A DNA stretch of 49,905 nt from Dankookia rubra (GTDB taxonomy: Bacteria > Pseudomonadota > Alphaproteobacteria > Acetobacterales > Acetobacteraceae): the NCBI RefSeq assembly GCF_004355005.1, contig NZ_SMSJ01000043.1:1-49905 (forward strand). The letters run 5' to 3'. The notes beneath the pieces were generated by a model. That model worked only from the letters and a program-made list of their open reading frames with translations, did not search any database and was not told where the DNA came from. Positions 1 to 7,882 of the stretch are shown here, one piece after another. Position numbers and translations under genes: made by a program. Each line of letters starts with the position of its first letter. Position 1 is the first letter of the stretch.

Positions 1-189
1 CCGGCGGCCCGGCTGGCGCCGCCCGCAAGGGAGCGGGCGGCCCGGCCGCGGCCAGCAGCAGGGCGAGCGCCGGCAGCCGGCCCGGGCGGGGGAAACGCGG
101 CGCGGTGAGGCCGCCGGCGCCAGGCGAGTTTCCGCTCTCGGACCCTTGCGGCGGGGTGGCGAGGGAGCGTCTGGAAACCGGTTCCACGT
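1..189 (-). CDS. N-terminal part of an unknown exported protein (runs off left edge)
   Basis: An open frame on the minus strand starts at a GTG at 189-187, 32 bases after the ygfA stop, and runs off the window. After about 35 hydrophilic residues it encodes an Arg/Pro-rich stretch followed by LPALALLLAAAGPPA, which looks like the hydrophobic core of a signal peptide or membrane anchor. No ATG is available and no clear ribosome binding site is visible, so the start is a guess. The hydrophobic core is the only argument for coding; the family cannot be named from 63 residues. Confidence 0.3.
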
Positions 190-221
190 CAAAAGATTCG
201 GAGTATTTCCCGCCGCGGTTC

Positions 222-821
222 TCAGGCGTCCCGGTCGGTGCGGATCACCCCCGCCTCGGTCGCCACCGCGTCGAGCCGCCAATCCTCCGGCCCGGCCGGC
301 ACCTCGGGCATCTCCTGCGCGGCATAGGCGCAGCCGAGCGACGTGGCGCCCGGCAGGGTGGGCAGGGTGCGGTCGTAGTAGCCGCCGCCATAGCCGAGCC
401 GCCGCCCGGCCCGGTCGAAGGCCAGCAGCGGCACCAGCAGCCAGTCGGGGCGGAGGATCCCGCCCGCCTCGGGCTGCCGCGTGCCCATCGGCCCGCGGCC
501 AAGCGGCTCGCCCGGCCGCCACTGGCGGAAGGCCAGCGGCAGGCCGCGCTTCGGCGTCACCGGCAGGGCGATGGGATGGCCGCGCCCGGCCAGGGCCAGC
601 AGCAGCGGGCGGATGTCGATTTCCCGGCCCATCGGCCAGAAGCCGGCGACGACGGCGCCGGGCGGCGGCGGGAAGCCGGCCAGCACGTGTTCGGCCAGGC
701 GGGCGCCGAGCGCCGGGTCGCAGGCTTCCCGCCGGGCCAGCGCGGCCATGCGCGCCTCGGCCTTCAGCTCGCGCAGCAGGACGTCGCAGAAGGGGGCGGA
801 GGGGGAGTGCGGAGCCACCAT
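222..821 (-). CDS. ygfA: 5-formyltetrahydrofolate cyclo-ligase
   Basis: Encodes 199 residues of the cytoplasmic MTHFS/YgfA family, which converts 5-formyl-THF to 5,10-methenyl-THF using ATP. The family glycine-rich motif GYGGGYYDR is at residues 143-151, and the FWPMGREIDIRPLL block typical of the substrate region is near residues 61-74. The ATG at 821 is chosen because the protein then starts with the usual basic helix (LLRELKAEARMAALARRE); the frame stays open further upstream but that DNA is 6S RNA. A GGGAGG lies about 12-17 bases upstream, inside the predicted 3' part of the 6S RNA. The zapA - 6S - ygfA order is conserved in many proteobacteria. Confidence 0.93.
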   Translation of the reverse strand: MVAPHSPSAPFCDVLLRELKAEARMAALARREACDPALGARLAEHVLAGFPPPPGAVVAGFWPMGREIDIRPLLLALAGRGHPIALPVTPKRGLPLAFRQWRPGEPLGRGPMGTRQPEAGGILRPDWLLVPLLAFDRAGRRLGYGGGYYDRTLPTLPGATSLGCAYAAQEMPEVPAGPEDWRLDAVATEAGVIRTDRDA

Positions 822-962
822 GGCCGTTGGCCTATCATCCTCCCAAGGCCTGCTAATGCAGGTGGGCACCAGATACCCGGACCAAGATCCGGACAGAGCC
901 AGCTCCCGGAGGATGCTTATTGGCCCTGGGGATGAATTGCCTGACGCACCGGGCAGCCCCGC
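812..962 (-). ncRNA. ssrS: 6S RNA (ssrS), RNA polymerase regulator
   Basis: The space between zapA and ygfA has the sequence character of alphaproteobacterial 6S RNA. On the minus strand CAATTCATCCCCAGGGCC is followed by AAGCATCCTCCGGGAGCTGG and then CTCTGTCCGG. Complementary segments fit a long interrupted hairpin: CATCCTCC pairs with GGAGGATG, GGCC with GGCC, and CCGGA/TCCGG closes an apical loop. A small CCTGC-ATTA-GCAGG hairpin lies in the 3' arm. 6S RNA binds the sigma70 holoenzyme as a promoter mimic. The location directly upstream of ygfA is its classical position. The ends are estimates: the 5' end from the -10 box, the 3' end from the usual 150-nt length, which would overlap the ygfA start codon. 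Confidence 0.85.
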
Positions 963-968
963 CCCGAG

Positions 969-997
969 GATATAGGCAGTCCGGGGACGGCGAACCA
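969..997 (-). promoter_or_regulatory. Putative sigma70-type promoter of 6S RNA
   Basis: Reading the minus strand, a TATATC hexamer (974-969) lies 17 bases after TGGTTC (997-992). The -10 is good for such GC-rich DNA and the -35 is weak. The predicted start, near 962, coincides with the beginning of the 6S-like sequence. This AT-containing hexamer is exceptional in the surrounding region. Confidence 0.5.
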
Positions 998-1026
998 GCG
1001 GCCGGCGGAAAAAGATGCCGGCGCGG

Positions 1027-1362
1027 TCAGCCGCGGTCGAGCGTCTGGGCCAGACCCTCGATCCGCTCGGCGATGCGGGCCAGGCGTTCCGCCAGCTGCG
1101 GGTCCGGCTGGGCCGGAGCGGGCGGCGGGACGATGCCGGCCCGGGCGCGGGCCAGCTCGCTGCGCAGGTCGCCGCCCTCGTCGGCCAGCAGCAGGGCGAC
1201 ATGCAGCAGCATGCGGGATTCCGAGAACTGGCCGCCCATGGCGCGGATCAGCCGCACCTTCTCCTCGATCTGCGCGATCAGGTCGGTGACGTGCTGCTCC
1301 TCGCCATCCTTGCAGCCGATGGTGTGCTGGTAGCCATTGACCCGGACGGTGACCTGACCCAC
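1027..1362 (-). CDS. zapA: Cell division protein ZapA
   Basis: Encodes 111 residues, the usual ZapA length. ZapA binds FtsZ filaments at midcell and promotes their bundling. The N-terminal beta-rich FtsZ-binding part (GQVTVRVNGYQHTIGCKDGEEQHV) is followed by a helix with the family pattern (LIAQIEEKVRLIRAMGGQ) and a long charged coiled-coil region to about residue 108. The start is GTG at 1362-1360, preceded by GGGGAG six bases upstream. The gene begins three bases after the stop of the small upstream coiled-coil gene, so the two are probably cotranscribed. The 6S promoter lies just downstream. Confidence 0.93.
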   Translation of the reverse strand: MGQVTVRVNGYQHTIGCKDGEEQHVTDLIAQIEEKVRLIRAMGGQFSESRMLLHVALLLADEGGDLRSELARARAGIVPPPAPAQPDPQLAERLARIAERIEGLAQTLDRG

Positions 1363-1365
1363 GCG

Positions 1366-1620
1366 CTACTCCCCTTGGCTCTCGCCGTCCTGTTGCTCGC
1401 CGCGCAACTCCTCGGCCAAGGCCAGGCGCAGCCTGGCGATGGTGGCGTCCAGCCGCTCCGCCATGGCGGCGACCTCGGCGCGGGGGACCATGTCGGCATC
1501 GTCGCCCCGCGGGGGAGCCGCCATCGGCCGCGGCCGGCTCAGCGCGCCGACCAGCGCCTCGACGGCGGATTCCAGCCTGGCCGCCGCCATCGCCACCGGG
1601 TCCCTCGAATCCTCGCTCAT
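1366..1620 (-). CDS. Small coiled-coil protein upstream of zapA (DUF4164-like)
   Basis: From the ATG at 1620 the protein has 84 residues with no signal peptide or membrane segment. It has two amphipathic, Ala/Glu/Arg-rich segments: residues about 9-28 (AMAAARLESAVEALVGALS) and 45-75 (RAEVAAMAERLDATIARLRLALAEEL), separated by a Pro-rich linker. Small coiled-coil proteins of the DUF4164 type commonly precede zapA in alphaproteobacteria, which is the basis of the name. An upstream ATG at 1680 would add 20 residues of non-conserved character. Its stop is three bases before the zapA start. A role in division is inference from position only. Confidence 0.7.
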   Translation of the reverse strand: MSEDSRDPVAMAAARLESAVEALVGALSRPRPMAAPPRGDDADMVPRAEVAAMAERLDATIARLRLALAEELRGEQQDGESQGE

Positions 1621-1688
1621 GCCGCTCCCGCAACTGCCGTCGCCGGCCGCGCTGGACGCGGGATTCCGGGCGTGCTGCAAGGCTTGGC

Positions 1689-2186
1689 ATGGCGACCGGG
1701 ACGGGTCAACGCCGGCACCACCCGCCGGAAACCGGGCTGGAAAGCGGGCCGCCGGACGGCGATCCGCCTGCGGTGACGGTGCATGCGCCGGCCGAGGCCG
1801 CGCTGGCGCTGTCGCTCGCGGGGAATCGCGGCGTGCTGCTGCTTTCCGCGCCGGGCGCGGCCGGCTATCTCGGCCCGGCCTGGTTCCTGGCCATGGTCGC
1901 GGCGGCCGCCGCGGCGGTGCCGGGGGTGCCGCACAAGCCCGTGCTCGACTGCGCCGATGCGCCGGGACAGGCGCTCGGTGCGCTGCGCGCCGGGCTGCGC
2001 GACCTGGTGCTCGATTCGGCCTGCCCGGCCTTCGCCCAGGTCGCAGCCGCGGCGGCGGCGCTCGGCGGCCGGCTGCGCGCGGTCAGGCCGGCCTCGCTCG
2101 ACCTCGGCCCGCTCGACCTGTCACGGGAGGGTGTGCGGGCCAGGCTCGCGGCCTGGTTGACCGGCGCGGGCCATGGTGCCGGGTGA
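1689..2186 (+). CDS. Hypothetical protein upstream of aldolase
   Basis: Encodes up to 165 residues, divergent from the zapA group and 63 bases before the aldolase gene. The first 28 residues are Pro/Gly/Arg-rich and unlike a folded domain; a GTG at 1773 would give a 137-residue protein starting VTVHAPAEAALALSL and may be the true start. The rest has an alternating hydrophobic and glycine pattern (NRGVLLLSAPGAAGYLGPAWFLAMVAAAAAAVPG, then VLDCADAPGQALGALRAGLRDLVLD) suggesting a small alpha/beta fold. No catalytic motif or known family is recognised. The codon pattern and the absence of a better frame support coding. Confidence 0.6.
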   Translation: MATGTGQRRHHPPETGLESGPPDGDPPAVTVHAPAEAALALSLAGNRGVLLLSAPGAAGYLGPAWFLAMVAAAAAAVPGVPHKPVLDCADAPGQALGALRAGLRDLVLDSACPAFAQVAAAAAALGGRLRAVRPASLDLGPLDLSREGVRARLAAWLTGAGHGAG

Positions 2187-2249
2187 CAGCTTGGCAACCC
2201 CGCGCTAAATCCCGCTGCACCGTACCGGTCGCACGAAAGGGCCAAACCC

Positions 2250-3173
2250 ATGCAGCTCACGCCGAAGGTGAAAGAGATCCTCTCCTGGTACGAGAGCGAC
2301 AATCCCGGCACCAAGGCGAACCTCGCCCGCATCCTGATGGAAGGGAAGCTGGGCGGCACGGGCCGCGTGGTGATCCTGCCGGTCGACCAGGGCTTCGAGC
2401 ACGGCCCGGCGCGCAGCTTCGCGCCGAACCCGGCGGCCTATGACCCGCGCTACCTGTTCGAGCTGGCGCTCGAGGCCGGGCTGAACGCCTATGCCGCGCC
2501 GCTCGGCATGATCGAGGCCGGCGCCGCGACCTATGCCGGCGCCATCCCGACCATCCTGAAGGTCAACAGCTCCAACAGCCTCTCGACCACCAAGGACCAG
2601 GGCGTCACCGGCAGCGTCTCCGACGCGCTCCGCCTCGGCTGCTCGGCGATCGGCTTCACCATCTACCCGTCGTCCGAATACCAGTTCGAGATGATCGAGG
2701 AGCTGCGGGAGATGGCGGAGGAGGCCAAGGCGGCCGGCCTCGCGGTCGTCGTCTGGTCCTATCCGCGCGGCCCGATGCTGGACAAGACCGGCGAGACCGC
2801 GCTCGACATCTGCGCCTATGCCGCGCACATGGCGGCGCTGATCGGCGCCCACATCATCAAGGTGAAGCCGCCGACCAGCGCGATCAGCCTGGAAGCGGCG
2901 AAGTCGACCTACCAGAAGTACCCGGTCGAGGTGAACGACCCGGTGGCGCGCTTCCGGCACGTGGTCCAGGCCTGCTTCGGCGGCCGCCGCCTGGTGGTCT
3001 TCTCGGGCGGCGAGGCCAAGGGGATGGACGACATCCTGGCCGAGGTGCGCTCGATCCATGCCGCCGGCGGCAACGGCTCGATCATGGGCCGCAACGCCTT
3101 CCAGCGGCCGAAGGCGGACGCGCTGAAGCTGCTGAACGGCATCATCGACATCTACAAGGCGCCGGTGGACTGA
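2250..3173 (+). CDS. fbaB: Class I fructose-bisphosphate aldolase (DhnA/FbaB type)
   Basis: Encodes 307 residues of the archaeal-type class I aldolase family (DhnA/FbaB), which cleaves fructose 1,6-bisphosphate to DHAP and glyceraldehyde 3-phosphate through a lysine Schiff base. Landmarks are VILPVDQGFEHGP at residues 41-53 with the conserved Asp46, the IIKVKPP strand at 202-208 carrying the candidate Schiff-base lysine, and the phosphate-binding FSGGEAKG and GSIMGRN segments near the C-terminus. It is a cytoplasmic glycolysis/gluconeogenesis enzyme. The ATG at 2250 fits the family N-terminus. A strong hairpin terminator follows, so it is transcribed apart from the genes to its right. Confidence 0.95.
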   Translation: MQLTPKVKEILSWYESDNPGTKANLARILMEGKLGGTGRVVILPVDQGFEHGPARSFAPNPAAYDPRYLFELALEAGLNAYAAPLGMIEAGAATYAGAIPTILKVNSSNSLSTTKDQGVTGSVSDALRLGCSAIGFTIYPSSEYQFEMIEELREMAEEAKAAGLAVVVWSYPRGPMLDKTGETALDICAYAAHMAALIGAHIIKVKPPTSAISLEAAKSTYQKYPVEVNDPVARFRHVVQACFGGRRLVVFSGGEAKGMDDILAEVRSIHAAGGNGSIMGRNAFQRPKADALKLLNGIIDIYKAPVD

Positions 3174-3198
3174 GCCTGCGGCCTGGTTGCCGAGACCG

Positions 3199-3229
3199 AT
3201 GGCCGGCCTTCGGGCCGGCCATTTTTTTG
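3199..3229 (+). terminator. Rho-independent terminator after fbaB
   Basis: A 10-bp perfect stem (ATGGCCGGCC at 3199-3208 with GGCCGGCCAT at 3213-3222), closed by a TTCG tetraloop, is followed by TTTTTTT at 3222-3228. It lies 25 bases after the aldolase stop. This is the most canonical terminator in the window. Confidence 0.93.
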
Positions 3230-3271
3230 CGCGGCCGGCATCCGCCGCCACGCCCGGCCCGTAACGCCGCC

Positions 3272-3628
3272 ATGCTGCCCCTCGCCATCCGCCTCGCCGC
3301 CCTGGTTCCGCTCCTCGCCGGCGGCGCCGGGGCGCTGCTCGGCCCCGCCTTCCTCGGCGACACGACGGGACCGGCCACCGCGAGCCACCTGCGCTACCTC
3401 TCCGGCCTGCTGCTCGGCCTCGGCGGCCTCGCCTGGTGGTGCGCCGGCAACCTGGCGGCGCGGCAGCGGGTCTTCGCCGCGCTCTCGGCCATGGTGGTGA
3501 CCGGCGGGCTGGCGCGGCTGCTGGGGCTGGCGCTGGAGGGGCTGCCGCCCTGGCCGCATGTCGCGGCGCTCGGCATGGAGCTCGGCGTCGTGCCGGCGCT
3601 GTGGCTCTGGTCCCGGCGGGCCGGCTGA
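3272..3628 (+). CDS. Small four-helix membrane protein (DUF4345-like)
   Basis: Encodes 118 residues from the ATG at 3272. There are four hydrophobic segments: about residues 3-25 (AIRLAALVPLLAGGAGALLGP), 38-58, 68-88 and 98-114 (ALGMELGVVPALWLWS). The arrangement and the late Glu in the last helix resemble the DUF4345 family of small inner-membrane proteins. No function is known for that family. It sits 98 bases after the aldolase stop, with the fbaB terminator between them, and 39 bases before thiE. Confidence 0.75.
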   Translation: MLPLAIRLAALVPLLAGGAGALLGPAFLGDTTGPATASHLRYLSGLLLGLGGLAWWCAGNLAARQRVFAALSAMVVTGGLARLLGLALEGLPPWPHVAALGMELGVVPALWLWSRRAG

Positions 3629-3667
3629 CCGCTTCCCAAAGCCGCGCCGCCGCGCCATCACTCCGGC

Positions 3668-4309
3668 ATGTCCGACGATCCCGCCGAGGCCCCCTGCCGC
3701 CTTTACCTCATCACCCCGCCGGTCCTGCCGGCCGGCTTCGCCGACCGGCTCGCCGCGGCGCTCGACGCCGGCGACGTCGCCTGCCTGCAGCTCCGGCTGA
3801 AGGACGCGGCCCCGGACGAGGTCCGCCGCGCGATCGAGACGCTGATGCCGATCGCCCAGGCGCGCGACGTCGCCTTCATCCTGAACGACGACGCGGTGCT
3901 GGCCGCCGAGATGGACTGCGACGGCGTGCATCTCGGCCAGTCCGACGGCGACCATGCCGGGGCGCGGATGCTGCTGGCCGGGAAGATCCTCGGCATCACC
4001 TGCCATGACAGCCGGCACCTCGCGATGAAGGCGGGCGAGATGGGGGCGGACTACGTCGCCTTCGGCGCCTTCTTCCCGACGACGACGAAGGAGGCCTCGC
4101 ACCGCGCCGAGCTCGGCCTGCTGGAATGGTGGTCGGACGTCTTCACCGTGCCGAGCGTGGCGATCGGCGGCATCACCGCGGCCAATTGCGCGCCGCTGGT
4201 CGAGGCGGGGGCGGATTTCCTCGCCGTGGTCGGCGCGGTCTGGAACCACCCGGAGGGACCCGCCGCCGGGGTGCGCGCGATGAACGCGGCGATCGCCGCG
4301 GCTGGGTGA
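3668..4309 (+). CDS. thiE: Thiamine phosphate synthase
   Basis: Encodes 213 residues of the cytoplasmic ThiE TIM barrel, which joins HMP pyrophosphate and thiazole phosphate carboxylate to make thiamine phosphate. Recognisable blocks are LYLITPP at the first strand, CLQLRLKD near residue 38, [24 protein letters not shown] near 75-97 (the Mg/pyrophosphate site), LGITCHDS, and the C-terminal phosphate-binding VAIGGI. No TPP riboswitch-like sequence is visible in the 39 bases upstream, and no other thi gene is near. Its TGA overlaps the ATG of the next gene by one base. Confidence 0.93.
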   Translation: MSDDPAEAPCRLYLITPPVLPAGFADRLAAALDAGDVACLQLRLKDAAPDEVRRAIETLMPIAQARDVAFILNDDAVLAAEMDCDGVHLGQSDGDHAGARMLLAGKILGITCHDSRHLAMKAGEMGADYVAFGAFFPTTTKEASHRAELGLLEWWSDVFTVPSVAIGGITAANCAPLVEAGADFLAVVGAVWNHPEGPAAGVRAMNAAIAAAG

Positions 4310-4737
4310 TGCGCCGGCCCGCCCTGGTCCCCGAACTCATGGTGACAGAGATCGGCCGCAGCCTCGGCTTCTGGTGCGGCCCCTGCGGGTTCCGCCTGCT
4401 CTACGACCGGCCGGAGGAGGGGTTCGCCTGCATCGAGCGCGACGGGTCACGCATCATGCTCGACGAGTTGCCGAAGGACCGCCCGCAGCGCTGGGAGGTC
4501 GCGCCGGCCGAGCCGCCCTTCGGCCGCCACGTGAACTTCGAGATCGCGGTCGCCGACATGGCCCCGATCCTCGCGGCGCTGGCCGCGGCCGGCTGGCCAC
4601 TCTTCATGGGGCCGGAGGAAACGTCATACCGGACCGGCGAAAGCCGCGTCACGGTGCGGCAATTCCTGGTGCAGGATCCGGACGGCTACCTGCTGCGGTT
4701 CTCGCAGGCGCTGGAGGAAACGCCCGATGCACCTTGA
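4309..4737 (+). CDS. VOC/glyoxalase-family protein
   Basis: Encodes 142 residues from an ATG that shares a base with the thiE stop (TGATG). The pattern is that of a bleomycin-resistance/VOC fold: LVPELMVTEIGRSLGFWCGPCGFRLLYDRPEEGFACIERDG, then a VNFEIAVADMAPILAALAAAGWPLF half and a C-terminal FLVQDPDGYLLRFSQ segment. Such proteins often bind a drug or are small dioxygenases or isomerases. The metal-binding Glu/His set is incomplete here (FEIAV gives one Glu), so a binding role is as likely as catalysis. The 3' end overlaps phzF by 11 bases, indicating cotranscription. Confidence 0.85.
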   Translation: MRRPALVPELMVTEIGRSLGFWCGPCGFRLLYDRPEEGFACIERDGSRIMLDELPKDRPQRWEVAPAEPPFGRHVNFEIAVADMAPILAALAAAGWPLFMGPEETSYRTGESRVTVRQFLVQDPDGYLLRFSQALEETPDAP

Positions 4738-5608
4738 ATTCGAGACCTGCGACGTCTTCACCGAGACCCGCTTCGGCGGCAACCCGCTGGCCGTGGTCAG
4801 GGGCGGCGAGGCGCTGGACGGCGCCGCCATGCAGCGCGTGGCGCGGGAGTTCAACCTCTCCGAGACCGTCTTCGTCCTGCCCGCCGGGGCGCCGGGCGCC
4901 GAGGCCCGCATCCGCATCTTCACCCCGGGCGCCGAGTTGCCCTTCGCCGGCCACCCGAATGTCGGCACCGCGGTGATGCTGGCGCGGCGGCGGGCCTCGG
5001 GCGGCGAGACCATCGTGCTCGACCAGGCGGCCGGGCGCGTGGTGGCGCGGCTCTCGCGCGACGCCGCCGGCCAGGTCGCCGGGGCCGAGATCGAGGCGCC
5101 GCTGCCCTACGCCACCAGATCGAGCCTGGCGCCGGAGGCGGTCGCCGCCTGCATCGGCCTGCCCGCCGCCGCGGTGCTGACCAGCACCCATGCGCCGGCG
5201 ATCGGCGGCTGCGGCGGGGCGATGGCCTTCGCCGAGCTGGCCGACCCCGGCGCCCTGGCCGCTGCCACGCCCGACACCGCGGCCTTCCGCACGCACCTGC
5301 CTGCCAGCGCCTGCATCGGCCTGCACCTGCATGTCGCGCTGCCGGACGGGCGCCGCCGCGCCCGCACGTTCGGCCCGCTGGTCGGGGTGCCGGAGGACCC
5401 GGCGACCGGCGCGGCCAATCTCGGCCTGGCCGGGTTGCTGCTGCAGAGCGCGGGCGGCGACGGCCTGGCGCTCGAGGTCGAGCAGGGCGTCGAGATGGGC
5501 CGGCCGTCGCGCCTGATGCTGCGCGCCTGGCGCGATGCGGCGGGGGCCATCCGCGCCGCGGTCGGCGGCGGGGTGGTGGCGGTCTCCGCCGGCACCATGG
5601 AGGTCTGA
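4727..5608 (+). CDS. PhzF-family isomerase/epimerase
   Basis: Encodes 293 residues of the two-domain PhzF family (diaminopimelate epimerase fold). The active-site acid is at Glu46 in FNLSETVFV. Family signatures are TRFGGNPLAVV (residues 14-24), RIFTPGAELPFAGHPNVGTA (64-83) and GVPEDPATGAANLGLAGLL in the second domain. Characterised members isomerise a phenazine precursor, but most genomic copies have no known substrate. No phenazine genes are present, so the specific reaction is unassigned. It overlaps the VOC gene by 11 bases and the methyltransferase gene by one base. Confidence 0.9.
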   Translation: MHLEFETCDVFTETRFGGNPLAVVRGGEALDGAAMQRVAREFNLSETVFVLPAGAPGAEARIRIFTPGAELPFAGHPNVGTAVMLARRRASGGETIVLDQAAGRVVARLSRDAAGQVAGAEIEAPLPYATRSSLAPEAVAACIGLPAAAVLTSTHAPAIGGCGGAMAFAELADPGALAAATPDTAAFRTHLPASACIGLHLHVALPDGRRRARTFGPLVGVPEDPATGAANLGLAGLLLQSAGGDGLALEVEQGVEMGRPSRLMLRAWRDAAGAIRAAVGGGVVAVSAGTMEV

Positions 5609-6330
5609 TGGACGAGCTCGGCTTCCACCGGACCCTGCACCGGCCCGGCACCTTGCTGGATGTCGGCGCGCATGACGGCGCCTTCACCCTGCCCTTCGCC
5701 GGCCTGCCCGGCAGCCGCGTGCTGGCCTTCGAGCCATTGCCGAGCGCCTTCGCCCGGCTGCAGGCCGCGGCCGGCGCGCTGCCCAACGTGACGCTGCGGC
5801 CGGAGGCGCTGGGCGACGCGGAGGGCGAGATCACCCTCACCCTGCCGGTGCTGGACGGCGTGCCGCAGGAGCAATGGGCGAGCACCGCCAAGGGCTATGC
5901 CGGGCTCGACGCGCGCGTGACCGAACAGCGCCACGCGGTGCCGCTCCGCCGCCTCGACGGCTTCGGCCTCGCGGACCTGACCGCGGTGAAGCTCGATGCC
6001 GAGGGCGGCGAGTACGAGGTGCTGCGCGGCGCCCGCGACACGCTGCGGCGCTGCCGGCCCGTGCTGTCGATCGAGATCGAGGAGCGGCACCGGCCCGGCT
6101 CCACCTGGGCGGTGCCCGCCTTCCTCGACGCGCTGGGCTACGACGGCTTCTGGGAGCACTGGGGCGACTGGCGGCCGATGGCGTCCTTCGACCGCGCGAC
6201 GATGCAGCGCGCCAGCCCCAACCCGGCGGTCTTCGAGGCCTCCGACCCGTATGTCTTCGTGTTCTACTTCCTGCCGCGGGAGGCGGCGCCGGCGATGCTG
6301 GCGGCGCTGCGGGCCGCCGAGGCCGGCTGA
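5608..6330 (+). CDS. FkbM-family SAM-dependent methyltransferase
   Basis: Encodes 240 residues. The SAM-binding motif I is TLLDVGAHDGAFTLPFA (about residues 15-31), followed by the acidic second strand VLAFEPLPSAFARL. The FkbM hallmark KLDAEGGEYEVLRGARDTLRRCRPVLSIEIEE follows. FkbM enzymes O-methylate sugars or secondary metabolites; the acceptor cannot be told here. Its ATG shares one base with the phzF stop, so thiE, VOC, phzF and fkbM form one tightly packed run. Confidence 0.9.
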   Translation: MDELGFHRTLHRPGTLLDVGAHDGAFTLPFAGLPGSRVLAFEPLPSAFARLQAAAGALPNVTLRPEALGDAEGEITLTLPVLDGVPQEQWASTAKGYAGLDARVTEQRHAVPLRRLDGFGLADLTAVKLDAEGGEYEVLRGARDTLRRCRPVLSIEIEERHRPGSTWAVPAFLDALGYDGFWEHWGDWRPMASFDRATMQRASPNPAVFEASDPYVFVFYFLPREAAPAMLAALRAAEAG

Positions 6331-6380
6331 ACCCCGCCCCCGCCGCGCCGTTCTGCCCTCGGGGCAGAAGGACGCAGGAC

Positions 6381-6773
6381 ATGGGCGAGACACCAGGCGG
6401 CGAGGCCGCGGCGATCCGCCGGGGCATGCCGGTGATCGGCAGCGACGGCCTGCCGCTCGGCGCGGTGGACCACCTCGACGGCGAGTTCATCAAGCTGATG
6501 CGCAGCGACGATGCCTCGGGCGGCCGGTACCGCTGGATCGCCCGGACGCTGGTCGCCGCGCTGCAGGACGGCGCGCTGCGCCTGTCGGTCGCCGCGGCGG
6601 AAGCGGAGGCGACGGCGCTGGACGAGGACGAGGCGCAGCGTCGCATGACCTTCGATGCCGATGGCCGGCGGGAATTCGGCCAGCCGGAGGATGGCGGCGC
6701 CCCCGCCGGCCGCGCGCGGGCGCCGGCGCCGGGGGAGGCGCCCGCCCCGCATCCGGGCCGCCCGCTGCCCTGA
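6381..6773 (+). CDS. DUF2171-like small soluble protein
   Basis: Encodes 130 residues. Residues 16-60 (MPVIGSDGLPLGAVDHLDGEFIKL and following) match the short PRC-barrel-like pattern of DUF2171 proteins, in which a small beta barrel carries a G-x-DG-x-x-(L/V)G-x-V-D motif. The second half is acidic, then Ala/Pro/Gly-rich and probably disordered. There is no signal peptide. Function is unknown; PRC-barrel proteins often act in RNA or stress processes. It ends 23 bases before the convergent epmA stop. Confidence 0.75.
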   Translation: MGETPGGEAAAIRRGMPVIGSDGLPLGAVDHLDGEFIKLMRSDDASGGRYRWIARTLVAALQDGALRLSVAAAEAEATALDEDEAQRRMTFDADGRREFGQPEDGGAPAGRARAPAPGEAPAPHPGRPLP

Positions 6774-6796
6774 TGCAACGGGCCCGGCGCGCCGGC

Positions 6797-7840
6797 TCAG
6801 GGCACGAAGGGCAGCCACTGCACGTCGCCGACCGAACGGGCGCCGGCGGCCAGCATCGCCAGCCGGTCGAAGCCGAGGGCGATGCCGCTGCCCTCGGGCA
6901 TGCCGTGCCCGAGCGCGGCGAGGAAGTCCTCGTCCACCTCCCAACCCTCGGCGCCGTGGATGGCGCGGCGGGCGGCGACGTCGGCGACGAAGCGGGCGCG
7001 CTGCTCGACCGGGTCGGTCAGCTCGTCGAAGGCATTGGCCAGCTCGATCCCGGCGGCAAACAGCTCGAAGCGCAGCGCGGCGCGGGGGTCTTCCGGATCG
7101 CGCCGGGCGAGCGCGGCCTGGGGGCTCGGCCAATGCGTCAGGAAGGTCGCGCGGTCGCGCCCGAGATGCGGTTCGACCCGTTCCAGCAGCAGGCGGAAGA
7201 AAAGGTCCTCCCAGCCCTCGCCCTCGCGCGGCGGGGTGCCGATGGCCGCCGCGGCGGCGCCGAGCGCGGCGGCATCCCCCTGCCCGTCCGGCGTGACGGT
7301 GGCCAGCAGGTCGAGCCCGCCGCACCAGCGCCGGAAGGCCTCTGCCATGCGGATGCGCTCGAAGGGCAGCGCGAGGTCGGTGGCCACGCCGGCATGGCCG
7401 ACCACGGCGGGGCAGACGGCGCGGACGAAGTCCTCGGTCTCCCGCATCATGCCGTCGAAGCCGAGGCCGGGGCGGTACCATTCCAGCATGGTGAATTCCG
7501 GGGCGTGGCGCGGGCCGGCCTCGCCGTTGCGCCAGACCCGGGCGAGCTCGAAGACCGGACCGGCGCCGGCCACCAGCAGCCGCTTCAGGGCGAGTTCGGG
7601 CGAGGTGCGCAGCCAGAGCGTCCGCGCGGTGCCGACGCCGACATGCGGGACGTACTCGCTGCGGAAGGCCTGCAGGTGGACCTCCATGCCGGGCACCGGG
7701 ACCAGGCAGGGCGTCTCGACCTCCTGGTAGCCGCGGGCGGCGAAGAAGGCGCGGGTCGCCGCGGTCAGCGCGGCGCGGCGGCGGAGGAAGGGCAGGCGTG
7801 CCGCGAGGCTCTCGGGGTGCCAGGTCGGGGTCGGGGGCAT
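6797..7840 (-). CDS. epmA: EF-P lysine aminoacylase EpmA (GenX/PoxA)
   Basis: Encodes 347 residues, resembling a class II lysyl-tRNA synthetase catalytic core without the tRNA anticodon-binding domain, which is the EpmA architecture. Motif 2 (VFELARVWRNGEAGPRHAPEFTMLEWY) is at about residues 96-122, and motif 3 (GSGIALGFDRLAML) is near the C-terminus. EpmA attaches (R)-beta-lysine to a conserved lysine of elongation factor P. A clear AGGAGG lies upstream of the ATG at 7840. The gene is divergent from epmB across 42 bases. The substrate gene efp is not in the window. Confidence 0.93.
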   Translation of the reverse strand: MPPTPTWHPESLAARLPFLRRRAALTAATRAFFAARGYQEVETPCLVPVPGMEVHLQAFRSEYVPHVGVGTARTLWLRTSPELALKRLLVAGAGPVFELARVWRNGEAGPRHAPEFTMLEWYRPGLGFDGMMRETEDFVRAVCPAVVGHAGVATDLALPFERIRMAEAFRRWCGGLDLLATVTPDGQGDAAALGAAAAAIGTPPREGEGWEDLFFRLLLERVEPHLGRDRATFLTHWPSPQAALARRDPEDPRAALRFELFAAGIELANAFDELTDPVEQRARFVADVAARRAIHGAEGWEVDEDFLAALGHGMPEGSGIALGFDRLAMLAAGARSVGDVQWLPFVP

Positions 7841-7882
7841 TCGGTCCTCCTGGCAGGGGCGAGCGTTCCAGCGGCTGCCCGC

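Noticed and set aside
3629-3667. TPP riboswitch upstream of thiE
   Set aside because: Only 39 bases separate the genes and no CTGAGA or equivalent thi-box sequence is present.
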